Shown piece by piece: positions 51,740 through 59,163 of a stretch of DNA of 64,000 nt. Below the pieces are notes generated by a model, which ran no database searches, had not been told where the DNA came from, and saw only the letters and a program-made list of their open reading frames with translations. Both the position numbers and the translations under genes were made by a program. The stretch lies in NCBI RefSeq assembly GCF_005845365.1, contig NZ_CP040509.1, forward strand, positions 1,054,001 to 1,118,000, given 5' to 3'. How positions within the stretch are numbered: the first letter of the stretch is position 1; each line of letters starts with the position of its first letter. The stretch comes from Rhodoluna limnophila. Its GTDB lineage: Bacteria; Actinomycetota; Actinomycetes; Actinomycetales; Microbacteriaceae.

Positions 51740-52902
51740 TAGGCGACCTTTCGGCGGAGAGCAACCGCCAGCGCCTCAAGCGCCATCAAGTCGCGAACAT
51801 TCGAGTCGATGCGAATTCTCGCGGTAGCGATAGCCTCGAGTTTTTTTATAGTTTCGGCACTCGTAGTCGAGTTTGCGACTTCGGTCGCACCCGGGCGCAT
51901 CTCTTCATTCACTAGCGGAACGTTTGCTGAAATCTGCATCGTCAGAATGTCGCGGTATAGCGACATTAGGTCTACCAAAATACGGTCCAGGCCATCGCGC
52001 ACACTTCGAGTCGCTCGACGCTTTTGGCTTTCTTCCATGGCCTTGAGGTCAGACTTTAGGTTGTTAGGAATAGCATCGCCCGGCTGCAATCCAAGCGACT
52101 TGAGCATCGCGGCCTTTTCTTCGGCATCTCTCTCGACCGTTAACGCCTCGGCATCTTTTTTGGCAATTTCAAGCCATCGCTCGGCAGTGTTGACTGCCGA
52201 TGTAACACCGGTAATAGCCAGTGCAGCCATCAGTGTTTCGCGACGCCGGCTTCTTGCCTCGCTGCTGGTTGCCAGACGGCGAGCCATACCGATGTGGCTT
52301 TGAGCCTCAGCAGCAACCTGATGCGCTAACTTGGCATCGATTCCATTGCCCTCGATTAGCAGGCGAGCAACCTCCTCGATCGCTGGAACTTTGAGCCCAA
52401 CCCGGCGCACGCGCGAACGAATGGTAGGTAGCATGTCTGCCTCTGATGGCGCGCAAAGCAGCCAGATGGTTCCGGCAGGTGGCTCTTCGAGGGCTTTCAA
52501 TAGCACGTTGGAGGAACGCTCCTGCATGCGGTCGGCATCTTCAATCAACATGATTCGAAGTTTTCCGAGCGAACCACCAAACTGCGAATTAGCAACAAGC
52601 TCACGTACTTCGTCAATCGAGATGACCACGCGCTCAGTGGCTAGTACAGAAATATCTGGGTGGCTACCCGCAGCAGCCATGACGCAACTCTTGCACTGGC
52701 CGCAACCGTCATCGGGGCACAGCAGAGCAGCAGCAAAGGCGTGGGCCAGATTTGATCGGCCGGATCCCGGTGGGCCCGTCATCAACCAGGCGTGGTGAAC
52801 ACCCTGACTCTTGTGCTCGACTGCCTGCTGAAGTTGACCGACCGCCTCAGGCTGACCCAAGAGATCACGCCAGACCGGCTTAAATTCTTGAGTTTGGGTC
52901 AT
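51739..52902 (-). CDS. holB: DNA polymerase III subunit delta-prime
   Basis: 387 residues. AAA+ clamp-loader fold: WLMTGPPGSGRSNLAHAFAAALLC with the P-loop, a cysteine cluster CPDDGCGQCKSCVMA for the small zinc module, MLIEDADRMQERSSNVLLKALEEPPAGTIWLL (Walker B and sensor region), and TIRSRVRRVGL, a divergent SRC motif. It loads the sliding clamp with the gamma/tau and delta subunits. The tmk gene ends 0 nt before it, and the whole tmk-holB order is usual for actinobacteria. Confidence 0.93.
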   Translation of the reverse strand: MTQTQEFKPVWRDLLGQPEAVGQLQQAVEHKSQGVHHAWLMTGPPGSGRSNLAHAFAAALLCPDDGCGQCKSCVMAAAGSHPDISVLATERVVISIDEVRELVANSQFGGSLGKLRIMLIEDADRMQERSSNVLLKALEEPPAGTIWLLCAPSEADMLPTIRSRVRRVGLKVPAIEEVARLLIEGNGIDAKLAHQVAAEAQSHIGMARRLATSSEARSRRRETLMAALAITGVTSAVNTAERWLEIAKKDAEALTVERDAEEKAAMLKSLGLQPGDAIPNNLKSDLKAMEESQKRRATRSVRDGLDRILVDLMSLYRDILTMQISANVPLVNEEMRPGATEVANSTTSAETIKKLEAIATARIRIDSNVRDLMALEALAVALRRKVA

Positions 52903-53526
52903 CTATCTAGCCAATAGTTCATCTACGCGGGCACGGATACTGGTTTGCATTTGCTCAACGGTTTTGCTGGCATCAACCACAAAGAATCGCTCCGGCTCAG
53001 CCGCAGCTAGGTCAAGAAACGACTGGCGAACAGCTTCAAAGAACTCGATTTTTTCGCGCTCGAGTCGATCTGGCTCCTGGCCGGTTTGGTTGCGGCGTTG
53101 GCCGGCAGCGCTGGCATCAAGATCTAGCAAAATTGTCAGGTTCGGCAGTAGGCCATCGGTGGCAAAAAGTGAAAGATCGCGAACCTGCTGAGACTTTAGA
53201 TCGCGGCCGGCACCCTGATAGGCAACCGATGAGTCTAGATACCGATCTGTGATGACTACCTGCCCGGCTTCTAGTGCTGGACGCACTTTGGTTGCCACGT
53301 GGTGGGCACGGTCAGCTGCGTAAAGCAGAGCCTCCGCTCGTGGAGCAACGTCACCCTTGCGGTGCAGCAGAAGGTGACGAATCTCCTGGCCAAGTTCGGT
53401 GCCACCAGGTTCAAAAGTTCGAACAATTTCATGACCGAGGTCACGCAAGTGCTGTTCAAGTAGGTCAGCCTGAGTGGACTTGCCGACCCCGTCAATGCCC
53501 TCGAAAGAAATAAACCAACCAGGCAT
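52903..53526 (-). CDS. tmk: Thymidylate kinase
   Basis: 207 residues. P-loop FISFEGIDGVGKSTQADLLEQHL, DR(Y/H) motif in VVITDRYLDSSVAYQGAGRDL, and the lid region RRNQTGQEPDRLEREKIEFF. It makes dTDP from dTMP and ATP, feeding DNA synthesis. It lies between topA (overlap of 1 nt at 53526) and holB, so these three form a tight replication-related cluster. Length and motifs are complete. Confidence 0.96.
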   Translation of the reverse strand: MPGWFISFEGIDGVGKSTQADLLEQHLRDLGHEIVRTFEPGGTELGQEIRHLLLHRKGDVAPRAEALLYAADRAHHVATKVRPALEAGQVVITDRYLDSSVAYQGAGRDLKSQQVRDLSLFATDGLLPNLTILLDLDASAAGQRRNQTGQEPDRLEREKIEFFEAVRQSFLDLAAAEPERFFVVDASKTVEQMQTSIRARVDELLAR

Positions 53527-56216
53527 TACTTCTTCTTTCGCGTTCCGGCCTTTACAACCTTGGTTGTGCTCGCAATCTTTTTCTTTGGCTTGCCAGCCTT
53601 GGCTGGTGCCTCACCCGGCTCGAGGCCAAGCTTTTCGCGACGAATTGCCAACAGCTCAAACGCGGTATCTGCAGACATCTCTTCGAGATTTTCATCCTTC
53701 GGAACGGTTGCGTTCACAGCTCCGTCGGTAACGTAAAGACCGAATTGGCCAGTCTTGGCGACTACTGGCAGGCCCGAGGCTGGGTCTTCGCCAAACTCCT
53801 TGAGAGGTGTTGCCGCGGTACGACGGCCTCCGTACTTAGGCTGGGCAAAAATCTCGAGCGCTACGGCTAGGTCGAGAGAAAATAGCTGATCTTCAGAGGC
53901 CAGCGAACGCGAGTCCTTGCCCTTCATTAGATACGGGCCAAATTTTCCGTTTTGAGCCGTGATTTCGGTTCCAGATTCTGGGTCTACCCCGATAGTGCGA
54001 GGCAGCGATAGCAGCGCAATTGCATCTTCAAGCGTCAAGGTCTCTGGACTCATCGTCTTGAACAGCGATGCGGTTTTTGGCTTTGCAGCGTGCTCGTCGT
54101 CCAGTGTTACGTATGGACCGTAGCGGCCATCCTTGAACAAAATATTGAAACCGGTAGAAGGGTCAACACCCATTACGCGGTCGGTGATCACCGGTGCATC
54201 GATGAGCTGCTGTGCTTTGGCTGGGGTTAGCTCATCAGGCGCTAGACCCTCTGGGATGTTCACGATACGGCGACCGTTTTCGTCGGCGCCTTCGGCTTCT
54301 GGCGAGCCCATGACCTCGATGTATGGACCGTACTTGCCGGTTCGAAGCGTGATGTCTGGGCCGATTGAGATTGAGTTGATGGCTCTAGGGTCGCTATCGC
54401 CAAGGTTCTCAACCGTTGGGCGCAAGCCTTCAGTCGATCCGCCACCGAAGTAGAACTGCTTGAGCCAGTCACTTCGATCAAGTTCACCCGACGCAATGCG
54501 GTCCAGGTCTTCTTCCATCTGGGCGGTGAAGGCATAGTCAACCAGGTTGCCAAAGTTCTCTTCCAGAAAGCGGGTAACAGTGAACGCGATCCACTCGGGA
54601 ACCAACGCCTGGCCGCGCTTTGAAACGTATCCCTTGTTGATGATGGTCGAAAGGATCGCGGCATAAGTTGACGGCCTACCGATTCCGTCTTCTTCAAGCG
54701 CCTTAACCAAAGATGCTTCAGTGAAGCGAGGTGGAGGTGAAGTTTGGTGGTCTTTAGCCACAACATCGATAGCCTTCAAAGCCTGACCAACCGTTAGGTT
54801 CGGCAGCTTCGACTCTTTTTCATCGCCGTCGCCATCGCGAGATTCATCCTGGCTTTCCTCGTATGCAGCCATGAATCCGCGGAAAATTACAACGGTTCCC
54901 GAGGCGGTAAATTCAGCCGCGGTGCCACCCGAAATTGGTGAGACGCCAATTTTTGCGGTAGTGGTCGAGACCTTGGCGTCTTGCATCTGTGATGCCACAG
55001 TGCGCTTCCAGATCAGGTCGTATAGGTCAAAAGCACGTCCACTCAAAACGCTGGCTAGCTCAGATGGGTGCTTGAAAACCTCACCGGCAGGGCGAATAGC
55101 CTCGTGGGCCTCTTGAGCATTTTTAGATTTGCCCTGGTAGACGCGCGGCTTGTCTGGCACGTACTCAGCGCCAAACATTTTTGAGGCCTGGCTGCGAGCG
55201 GCATTGATGGCCTGGGTCGAAAGCGTTGGAGAGTCGGTACGCATATAAGTGATGTGACCGTCTTGGTAGAGAGACTGAGCAGTGTCCATGGTCTGCTTGG
55301 CCGACATACGGAGTTTGCGGGATGCCTCCTGCTGCAGTGTCGAGGTGGTGAACGGCGCTGCCGGACGACGTGTGCTGGCCTTTGATTCAACCGAAGAAAC
55401 TGAGATTTTGGCGGTACCGGCCTTGACCGATTCGGCGAGCGCCTGAGCTTGCTCAGCACCCAAGAGAAGTACATCAGCAGTTAACTGACCGGCATCGTTA
55501 AAGCTCTGACCCGTGGCAATACGCTTTCCATCGATACTTTGAAGTTTCGCGACAAATTGAGGTTCTCCGGACACCTGTGAGTCAAAGGTTGCCTCAACGT
55601 CGTTATACGAAGCCGAGACAAAAGCCATACGCTCGCGTTCGCGCTCAACCACCAAACGCATGGCCGGCGATTGAACTCGACCGGCACTTAGGCCACGGTT
55701 GATCTTGCGCCAAAGAATCGGTGAAATCTCATAACCGTAGAGGCGGTCAACTACACGACGGGTTTCTTGGGCCTGAACCAGGTTGTCATCTACAGCGCGG
55801 GTGTGTTCCAGTGCCGACTGAATAGCCTCTTTGGTGATTTCGTGAAACACCATGCGCTTGACAGGAACTTTTGGTTTCAAAATTTGAAGCAAATGCCACG
55901 CGATGGCCTCACCCTCGCGGTCCTCATCGGTAGCGAGATAGAGCTCCTCAGCGCCAACGAGAGCCTTTTTTAGGTCTGAGACAGTTTTGCTTTTGCCCGG
56001 TGAAATTGCGTAGTACGGCTCAAAGTCGTTTTCAATGTCAATCGAAAACTTGGCTAGGGAGCCTTTCTTTTTGTCTGCTGGCAAGTCCTTAGGGTCAACA
56101 AGATCACGGATGTGGCCGATTGAAGCCAAGACCGTGTAGTCGTTGCCTAGATACTTCGAAATCGTTTTGGCCTTAGCCGGCGACTCAACGATTACCAATT
56201 TGTGGCTAGCAGCCAA
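53526..56216 (-). CDS. topA: DNA topoisomerase I (type IA)
   Basis: 896 residues. TOPRIM domain: KLVIVESPAKAKTISKYLG and YLATDEDREGEAIAWHLLQ with the metal-binding acidic residues. The active-site Tyr324 lies in GHITYMRTDSPTLS. RRVVDRLYGYEISPILW and SAGRVQSPAMRLVVERERE are typical. Instead of zinc ribbons, the C-terminus has four actinobacterial repeats (KTGKYGPYIEV, KDGRYGPYVTLDDE, QNGKFGPYLMKGKD and KTGQFGLYVTDG) and a lysine-rich tail, which bind DNA. It relaxes negative supercoils. It starts 30 nt after the Tad-locus genes. Confidence 0.97.
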   Translation of the reverse strand: MAASHKLVIVESPAKAKTISKYLGNDYTVLASIGHIRDLVDPKDLPADKKKGSLAKFSIDIENDFEPYYAISPGKSKTVSDLKKALVGAEELYLATDEDREGEAIAWHLLQILKPKVPVKRMVFHEITKEAIQSALEHTRAVDDNLVQAQETRRVVDRLYGYEISPILWRKINRGLSAGRVQSPAMRLVVERERERMAFVSASYNDVEATFDSQVSGEPQFVAKLQSIDGKRIATGQSFNDAGQLTADVLLLGAEQAQALAESVKAGTAKISVSSVESKASTRRPAAPFTTSTLQQEASRKLRMSAKQTMDTAQSLYQDGHITYMRTDSPTLSTQAINAARSQASKMFGAEYVPDKPRVYQGKSKNAQEAHEAIRPAGEVFKHPSELASVLSGRAFDLYDLIWKRTVASQMQDAKVSTTTAKIGVSPISGGTAAEFTASGTVVIFRGFMAAYEESQDESRDGDGDEKESKLPNLTVGQALKAIDVVAKDHQTSPPPRFTEASLVKALEEDGIGRPSTYAAILSTIINKGYVSKRGQALVPEWIAFTVTRFLEENFGNLVDYAFTAQMEEDLDRIASGELDRSDWLKQFYFGGGSTEGLRPTVENLGDSDPRAINSISIGPDITLRTGKYGPYIEVMGSPEAEGADENGRRIVNIPEGLAPDELTPAKAQQLIDAPVITDRVMGVDPSTGFNILFKDGRYGPYVTLDDEHAAKPKTASLFKTMSPETLTLEDAIALLSLPRTIGVDPESGTEITAQNGKFGPYLMKGKDSRSLASEDQLFSLDLAVALEIFAQPKYGGRRTAATPLKEFGEDPASGLPVVAKTGQFGLYVTDGAVNATVPKDENLEEMSADTAFELLAIRREKLGLEPGEAPAKAGKPKKKIASTTKVVKAGTRKKK

Positions 56217-56246
56217 ATGATGCTCCTCTTTATATGCAGATCAGGT

Positions 56247-56579
56247 TCAATAACTTGGACCCGCTCTTGCCTTTGCGGTTAGAACTATACCTAACCCATC
56301 AAGGTGGGCAGAAATCATTACCTCGAGTCCGACAATACGACACTCATCAACAATCGCCATATTCTTTAGCGCAATCTCGTTTGCTTCAACGCAAGGAAAA
56401 CCGGTGGTTAAACCCCTCAGTGAGTCAGTTGCTGCCAGGGCCATCGCCTCAGTTGCAGCCTGCAGTCGGTGCTGATTTAGCACGTTGTGGGCAACAATTT
56501 GCATCCCGCCAAACAGAGCGGTCGAAGCAACCACGGCAGCCAACGCCAGTATTGTTCCTGACCCGCGATCGGTTCTCAC
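56247..56579 (-). CDS. Rv3654c-type TadE-like protein
   Basis: 110 residues from GTG 56579, which overlaps the preceding tadE stop by 4 nt (GTGA); an earlier ATG at 56600 would overlap much more. N-terminal DRGSGTILALAAVVASTALFGG is the Rv3654c-type/TadE-like helix, followed by NQHRLQAATEAMALAATDSLRG, typical of Tad pseudopilin-like small proteins. Two cysteines (PCVEAN and DECRIV) may form a disulfide. It is last gene of the tad run and probably an accessory pilin. Confidence 0.72.
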   Translation of the reverse strand: MRTDRGSGTILALAAVVASTALFGGMQIVAHNVLNQHRLQAATEAMALAATDSLRGLTTGFPCVEANEIALKNMAIVDECRIVGLEVMISAHLDGLGIVLTAKARAGPSY

Positions 56580-56917
56580 AATCCATTCCTTCGGGCACAC
56601 TGCGTTTCAGAAAGGCTGAACATCGATTCGGGGATATCCATCAACTTGACCTCTTTATAGGCGGTCATACAGAGCAGCTCCCCCGCCTCGCTCGGTTCGA
56701 TGCGGACACCGCTTTGATCAAAGGCTTCGATGAGTTGCGCCGGATCTTCTCCGCGCGCCAAGGCCCTGGATGCCGTGGCGGCCAGTGAAACCAAATTTAT
56801 GCGCTCCATTTGAAGCCCCAGGCCACCGATGGTGACCGACATCACCAGTGCAAGTGCCGGCAACGCCAGTGCAAACTCCGCGGTAACCGAGCCTCGATCA
56901 TTCGACTGGCTGACCAT
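56576..56917 (-). CDS. TadE-family pseudopilin
   Basis: 113 residues from ATG 56917; the frame is open 13 codons further but that would lie deeper in the upstream gene. DRGSVTAEFALALPALALVMSVTIGGLGLQ is the TadE signature helix with the Glu at position 5 after the conserved Ser/Val. The remainder is short, with an ASRALARGED helix and cysteines near the end. It overlaps DUF4244 by 20 nt and the Rv3654c-type gene by 4 nt, so it is part of the operon. It is expected to be inserted in the membrane as a minor pilin. Confidence 0.78.
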   Translation of the reverse strand: MVSQSNDRGSVTAEFALALPALALVMSVTIGGLGLQMERINLVSLAATASRALARGEDPAQLIEAFDQSGVRIEPSEAGELLCMTAYKEVKLMDIPESMFSLSETQCARRNGL

Positions 56918-57095
56918 TTGGATTGGTGAAGGTAAGGGCGCTTCTAACCAAATCAAAAAGGATGGTTTTCACCTCTTCACTCCGCATGATGACAACCAGC
57001 ATTCCCGCAAACCCAACCGCCGCCATAGTGGCGATTGCATACTCAGCGGTTGCGGCTCCGGTTTCGTCCTTCAGGACCCGAATTAGTGCTTTCAT
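56898..57095 (-). CDS. DUF4244 Flp-type small pilin
   Basis: 65 residues. DETGAATAEYAIATMAAVGFAGMLVVIMRSEEVKTILFDLVRSAL is the DUF4244 signature, the actinobacterial counterpart of Flp pilins. The short basic leader and TAEYA helix indicate insertion in the membrane and polymerisation into a pseudopilus. It sits between the TadC-like gene (14 nt) and tadE (20-nt overlap). The most likely structural subunit of this reduced Tad system. Confidence 0.85.
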   Translation of the reverse strand: MKALIRVLKDETGAATAEYAIATMAAVGFAGMLVVIMRSEEVKTILFDLVRSALTFTNPNGQPVE

Positions 57096-57109
57096 TTCTT
57101 CTCCTTTAT

Positions 57110-57967
57110 TTATGTGTGGGTGAGCATGCCGATTGCCATTGGAGCAACGGCCAGTAAGACAAATGCCGGCAGCGTAAGCAAACCAAGTGGCAGCATCAGG
57201 CGAATTTGTAATTTGCTAATGGCTTGCGCCTGATGGTTTCGGTGAGCTGCCCGAATTGCTTGCGCTGCATCAAGCAGCAGGCCCCTAATTGAACTTCCGG
57301 TCTTATGGGAAAGCGCACGGCATTCCTCGAGTGAAGCCTCGGCCTCTGGGTCTGGGGTTCCGATTCCCTTGAGTGAACGAGCTTCGGATTCGGCGCGCTC
57401 GGGGCTCAGCCCAGCGCTCAGCCCGATGGCAACGGCATCGAGAAAAGCCCCCGGATCGCTGAATTGCGGGCGAGCCTTTTCGAGAATGTTTTGCACCCAC
57501 ATCTGCCCAACTATCAAAAGGGCAATTCCGACCAGAAACGACAGAAACCCAAGAATTGATCCGGTGATGGAGCCAATTGGATTTAGTCCGATCAGCTGGC
57601 CGATTACCAAAGCCGCAAAAGGCAAACCCATGATCAGCTTGGCGGTTGCCCTGGGCGCCGCATAGGCCAATTGAATGCTAGCCGACTGCGACTGTTGAGA
57701 CTCAAGCACCTCGGCCAGCCGCAGCAGGGTAGGTGTGGGTGACCCACCGAGACGATTCGCCAGTTCCCAGGTAAGTTCAAAACGCTCGGCAACATCGGGG
57801 TGGAATTTGGCGATATCTTGCTCGAGATGCCCACGCGCTTGAAGCCCCGGCACACCCGCCGCCAAAAGGCTGGCCAGCTTTCGAATGACCACAGTTGTGC
57901 GATCAGACTGGTGCTCGAGCGTCCCAGATGCCGGCGGGATTGGTTTGCCCAAGAATTTAGAAATCAC
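57110..57967 (-). CDS. TadB/TadC-like type II secretion F-domain protein
   Basis: About 285 residues from GTG 57967, which overlaps the tadA stop by 11 nt; the frame runs upstream, but that is inside tadA. It has TTVVIRKLASLLAAGVPGLQA (first F-domain half) and, after two helices (FAALVIGQLIGL, SITGSILGFLSFLVGIALLIVGQMWV), a second half DAVAIGLSAGLSPERAESEARSL, then a last helix (MLPLGLLTLPAFVLLAVAPMAIGML). A single gene does the job normally shared by TadB and TadC. It would be the platform for the TadA motor. Confidence 0.82.
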   Translation of the reverse strand: MISKFLGKPIPPASGTLEHQSDRTTVVIRKLASLLAAGVPGLQARGHLEQDIAKFHPDVAERFELTWELANRLGGSPTPTLLRLAEVLESQQSQSASIQLAYAAPRATAKLIMGLPFAALVIGQLIGLNPIGSITGSILGFLSFLVGIALLIVGQMWVQNILEKARPQFSDPGAFLDAVAIGLSAGLSPERAESEARSLKGIGTPDPEAEASLEECRALSHKTGSSIRGLLLDAAQAIRAAHRNHQAQAISKLQIRLMLPLGLLTLPAFVLLAVAPMAIGMLTHT

Positions 57968-58919
57968 GAGTGACCACCTTGAGGTTACCGCTGGCATCGA
58001 TAAAAAATGAGCCGATGGCCGACACAACCCTGGAATTGACCTGAATTACCCACGAGAATGCCGATTGAACCGATTGAGCAAACCCTTCGCGGTCAAGCGT
58101 GCTTGCAGCACCGCCCGCCAAACCACTAGCCGAGACAATCGACTGCAGGCGAGAAGGGACATCTGCGAGGGAATTTGCATGGATGGTAGCGCCGGCGCCA
58201 CTGTGCCCGGTGTTCATGGCCTGCAGCAGAGTCAGCAGTTCAATGCCACGCACCTCACCGATGGCCAACCGATCTGGGCGCATGCGCAGCGCTTCACGAA
58301 CCAACCGATCGAGGTTGACCTCACCCTTGCCCTCAATGTTGGCCTGCCGAGTTTGAAGCGAGACAAAGTTTGGGGTGGGTAGGCCAATCTCGGCGACGTC
58401 TTCGAGCGCAATCACGCGCTCGGCGACGCATTCGGCCAAAAGGGCTCGTAGCAGGGTGGTTTTGCCGCTACCGGTGGGCCCGGCAATAAGAAAATTTTGC
58501 CTAGCAGCCAGCATTTGCCGAAAAAATCCGAGCTCACGTAAGCCAAACATGCCAAAGTCGGCTAACTGATCGAGGCCAAACAACCGCTCGCGATGAATAC
58601 GAATCGATAGGTGCGTTTTGGGATTGCAAACCGATCCAATGGCTGCGTGCACACGAATGCCGTCAATCACGACGTCGGCAAAGGGGTTTGCTTGGTCTAC
58701 GTGGCGCCCACCGAGACCGATAATTTGCTGAGCTAGGGCCGCCAGCTGGCCTTCAGATTGAAAGGGGCTGACCACTGATTCAAGAGACCGCGATGACCTC
58801 TGAACCCAGACCTGTTGATAACCGTTGACCAAAATGTCGGTGACCCCAGGCATAGTCAGTAGCGAATCAAGTTGGGGCCCAAGGCTTTGAAAGGTCATGG
58901 CAACAGCCTGATTTGCCAA
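57957..58919 (-). CDS. TadA/CpaF-like secretion ATPase
   Basis: 320 residues, of the CpaF/TadA family, short compared with standard CpaF (about 400-500) because of a reduced N-terminal domain. Walker A is IAGPTGSGKTTLLRALL (residues 147-155), then ALEDVAEIGLPTPNFVSLQTRQANIEGKGEV (Asp box), DRLAIGEVRGIELLTLLQAMNTGHSGAGATIHANSLADV (Walker B and His box). It powers assembly of the DUF4244 pilin and TadE-like subunits. It is first gene of the run, and the 6C-like RNA lies just upstream. No ssd/cpaE gene precedes it. Confidence 0.9.
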   Translation of the reverse strand: MANQAVAMTFQSLGPQLDSLLTMPGVTDILVNGYQQVWVQRSSRSLESVVSPFQSEGQLAALAQQIIGLGGRHVDQANPFADVVIDGIRVHAAIGSVCNPKTHLSIRIHRERLFGLDQLADFGMFGLRELGFFRQMLAARQNFLIAGPTGSGKTTLLRALLAECVAERVIALEDVAEIGLPTPNFVSLQTRQANIEGKGEVNLDRLVREALRMRPDRLAIGEVRGIELLTLLQAMNTGHSGAGATIHANSLADVPSRLQSIVSASGLAGGAASTLDREGFAQSVQSAFSWVIQVNSRVVSAIGSFFIDASGNLKVVTRDF

Positions 58920-58959
58920 CCTGGTTTATTGGGTGGTGGCGGCAAATCTGTGCATAACC

Positions 58960-59060
58960 GTTAAATTAGGGGGCCCCAGGATCTTGGGGGAAGTTCCTGG
59001 GGCCAGGCGATACCTGATTGGGGGAATCGGTATCGCAGGTTAGGTTCAAGACCTAACGAA
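58960..59060 (-). ncRNA. 6C-type small RNA candidate
   Basis: On the minus strand, two GC-rich hairpins with C-rich loops lie in tandem: GCGATACC (59036-59029) pairs with GGTATCGC (59014-59007), inner GATT/AATC leaves the loop CCCCC; and GGCCCCAGGA (59004-58995) pairs with TCCTGGGGCC (58981-58972) with CCCCC in its loop. A third hairpin GTTAGGT/ACCTAAC (59057-59039) precedes them, and TAATTTAAC follows. Tandem C-loop hairpins define the actinobacterial 6C RNA. In M. tuberculosis the 6C RNA (B11) lies beside the tad-like locus Rv3654c-Rv3660c, the same neighbourhood. Each loop has five rather than six Cs. A possible -10 (TATTAT) is at 59069-59064. Confidence 0.75.
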
Positions 59061-59163
59061 TAAATAATAAGCGCTTTCATTGGGGTTTCATTCCCATCGA
59101 AACAGAAAATTTTATTTTTTATGGCAAGATACACAACAAGGTATTTCAAACCAAAGGACAAAG

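Noticed and set aside
54260-54766. A 168-codon minus-strand frame within topA
   Set aside because: Same strand, other frame inside topA; the topA frame has all catalytic and C-terminal repeat motifs.
56234-56788. A 184-codon open frame on the plus strand opposite the Rv3654c-type and tadE genes
   Set aside because: It is antisense to two recognisable proteins with matching 4-nt overlaps, has no ribosome-binding site and no family resemblance; its openness follows from codon bias of the real genes.
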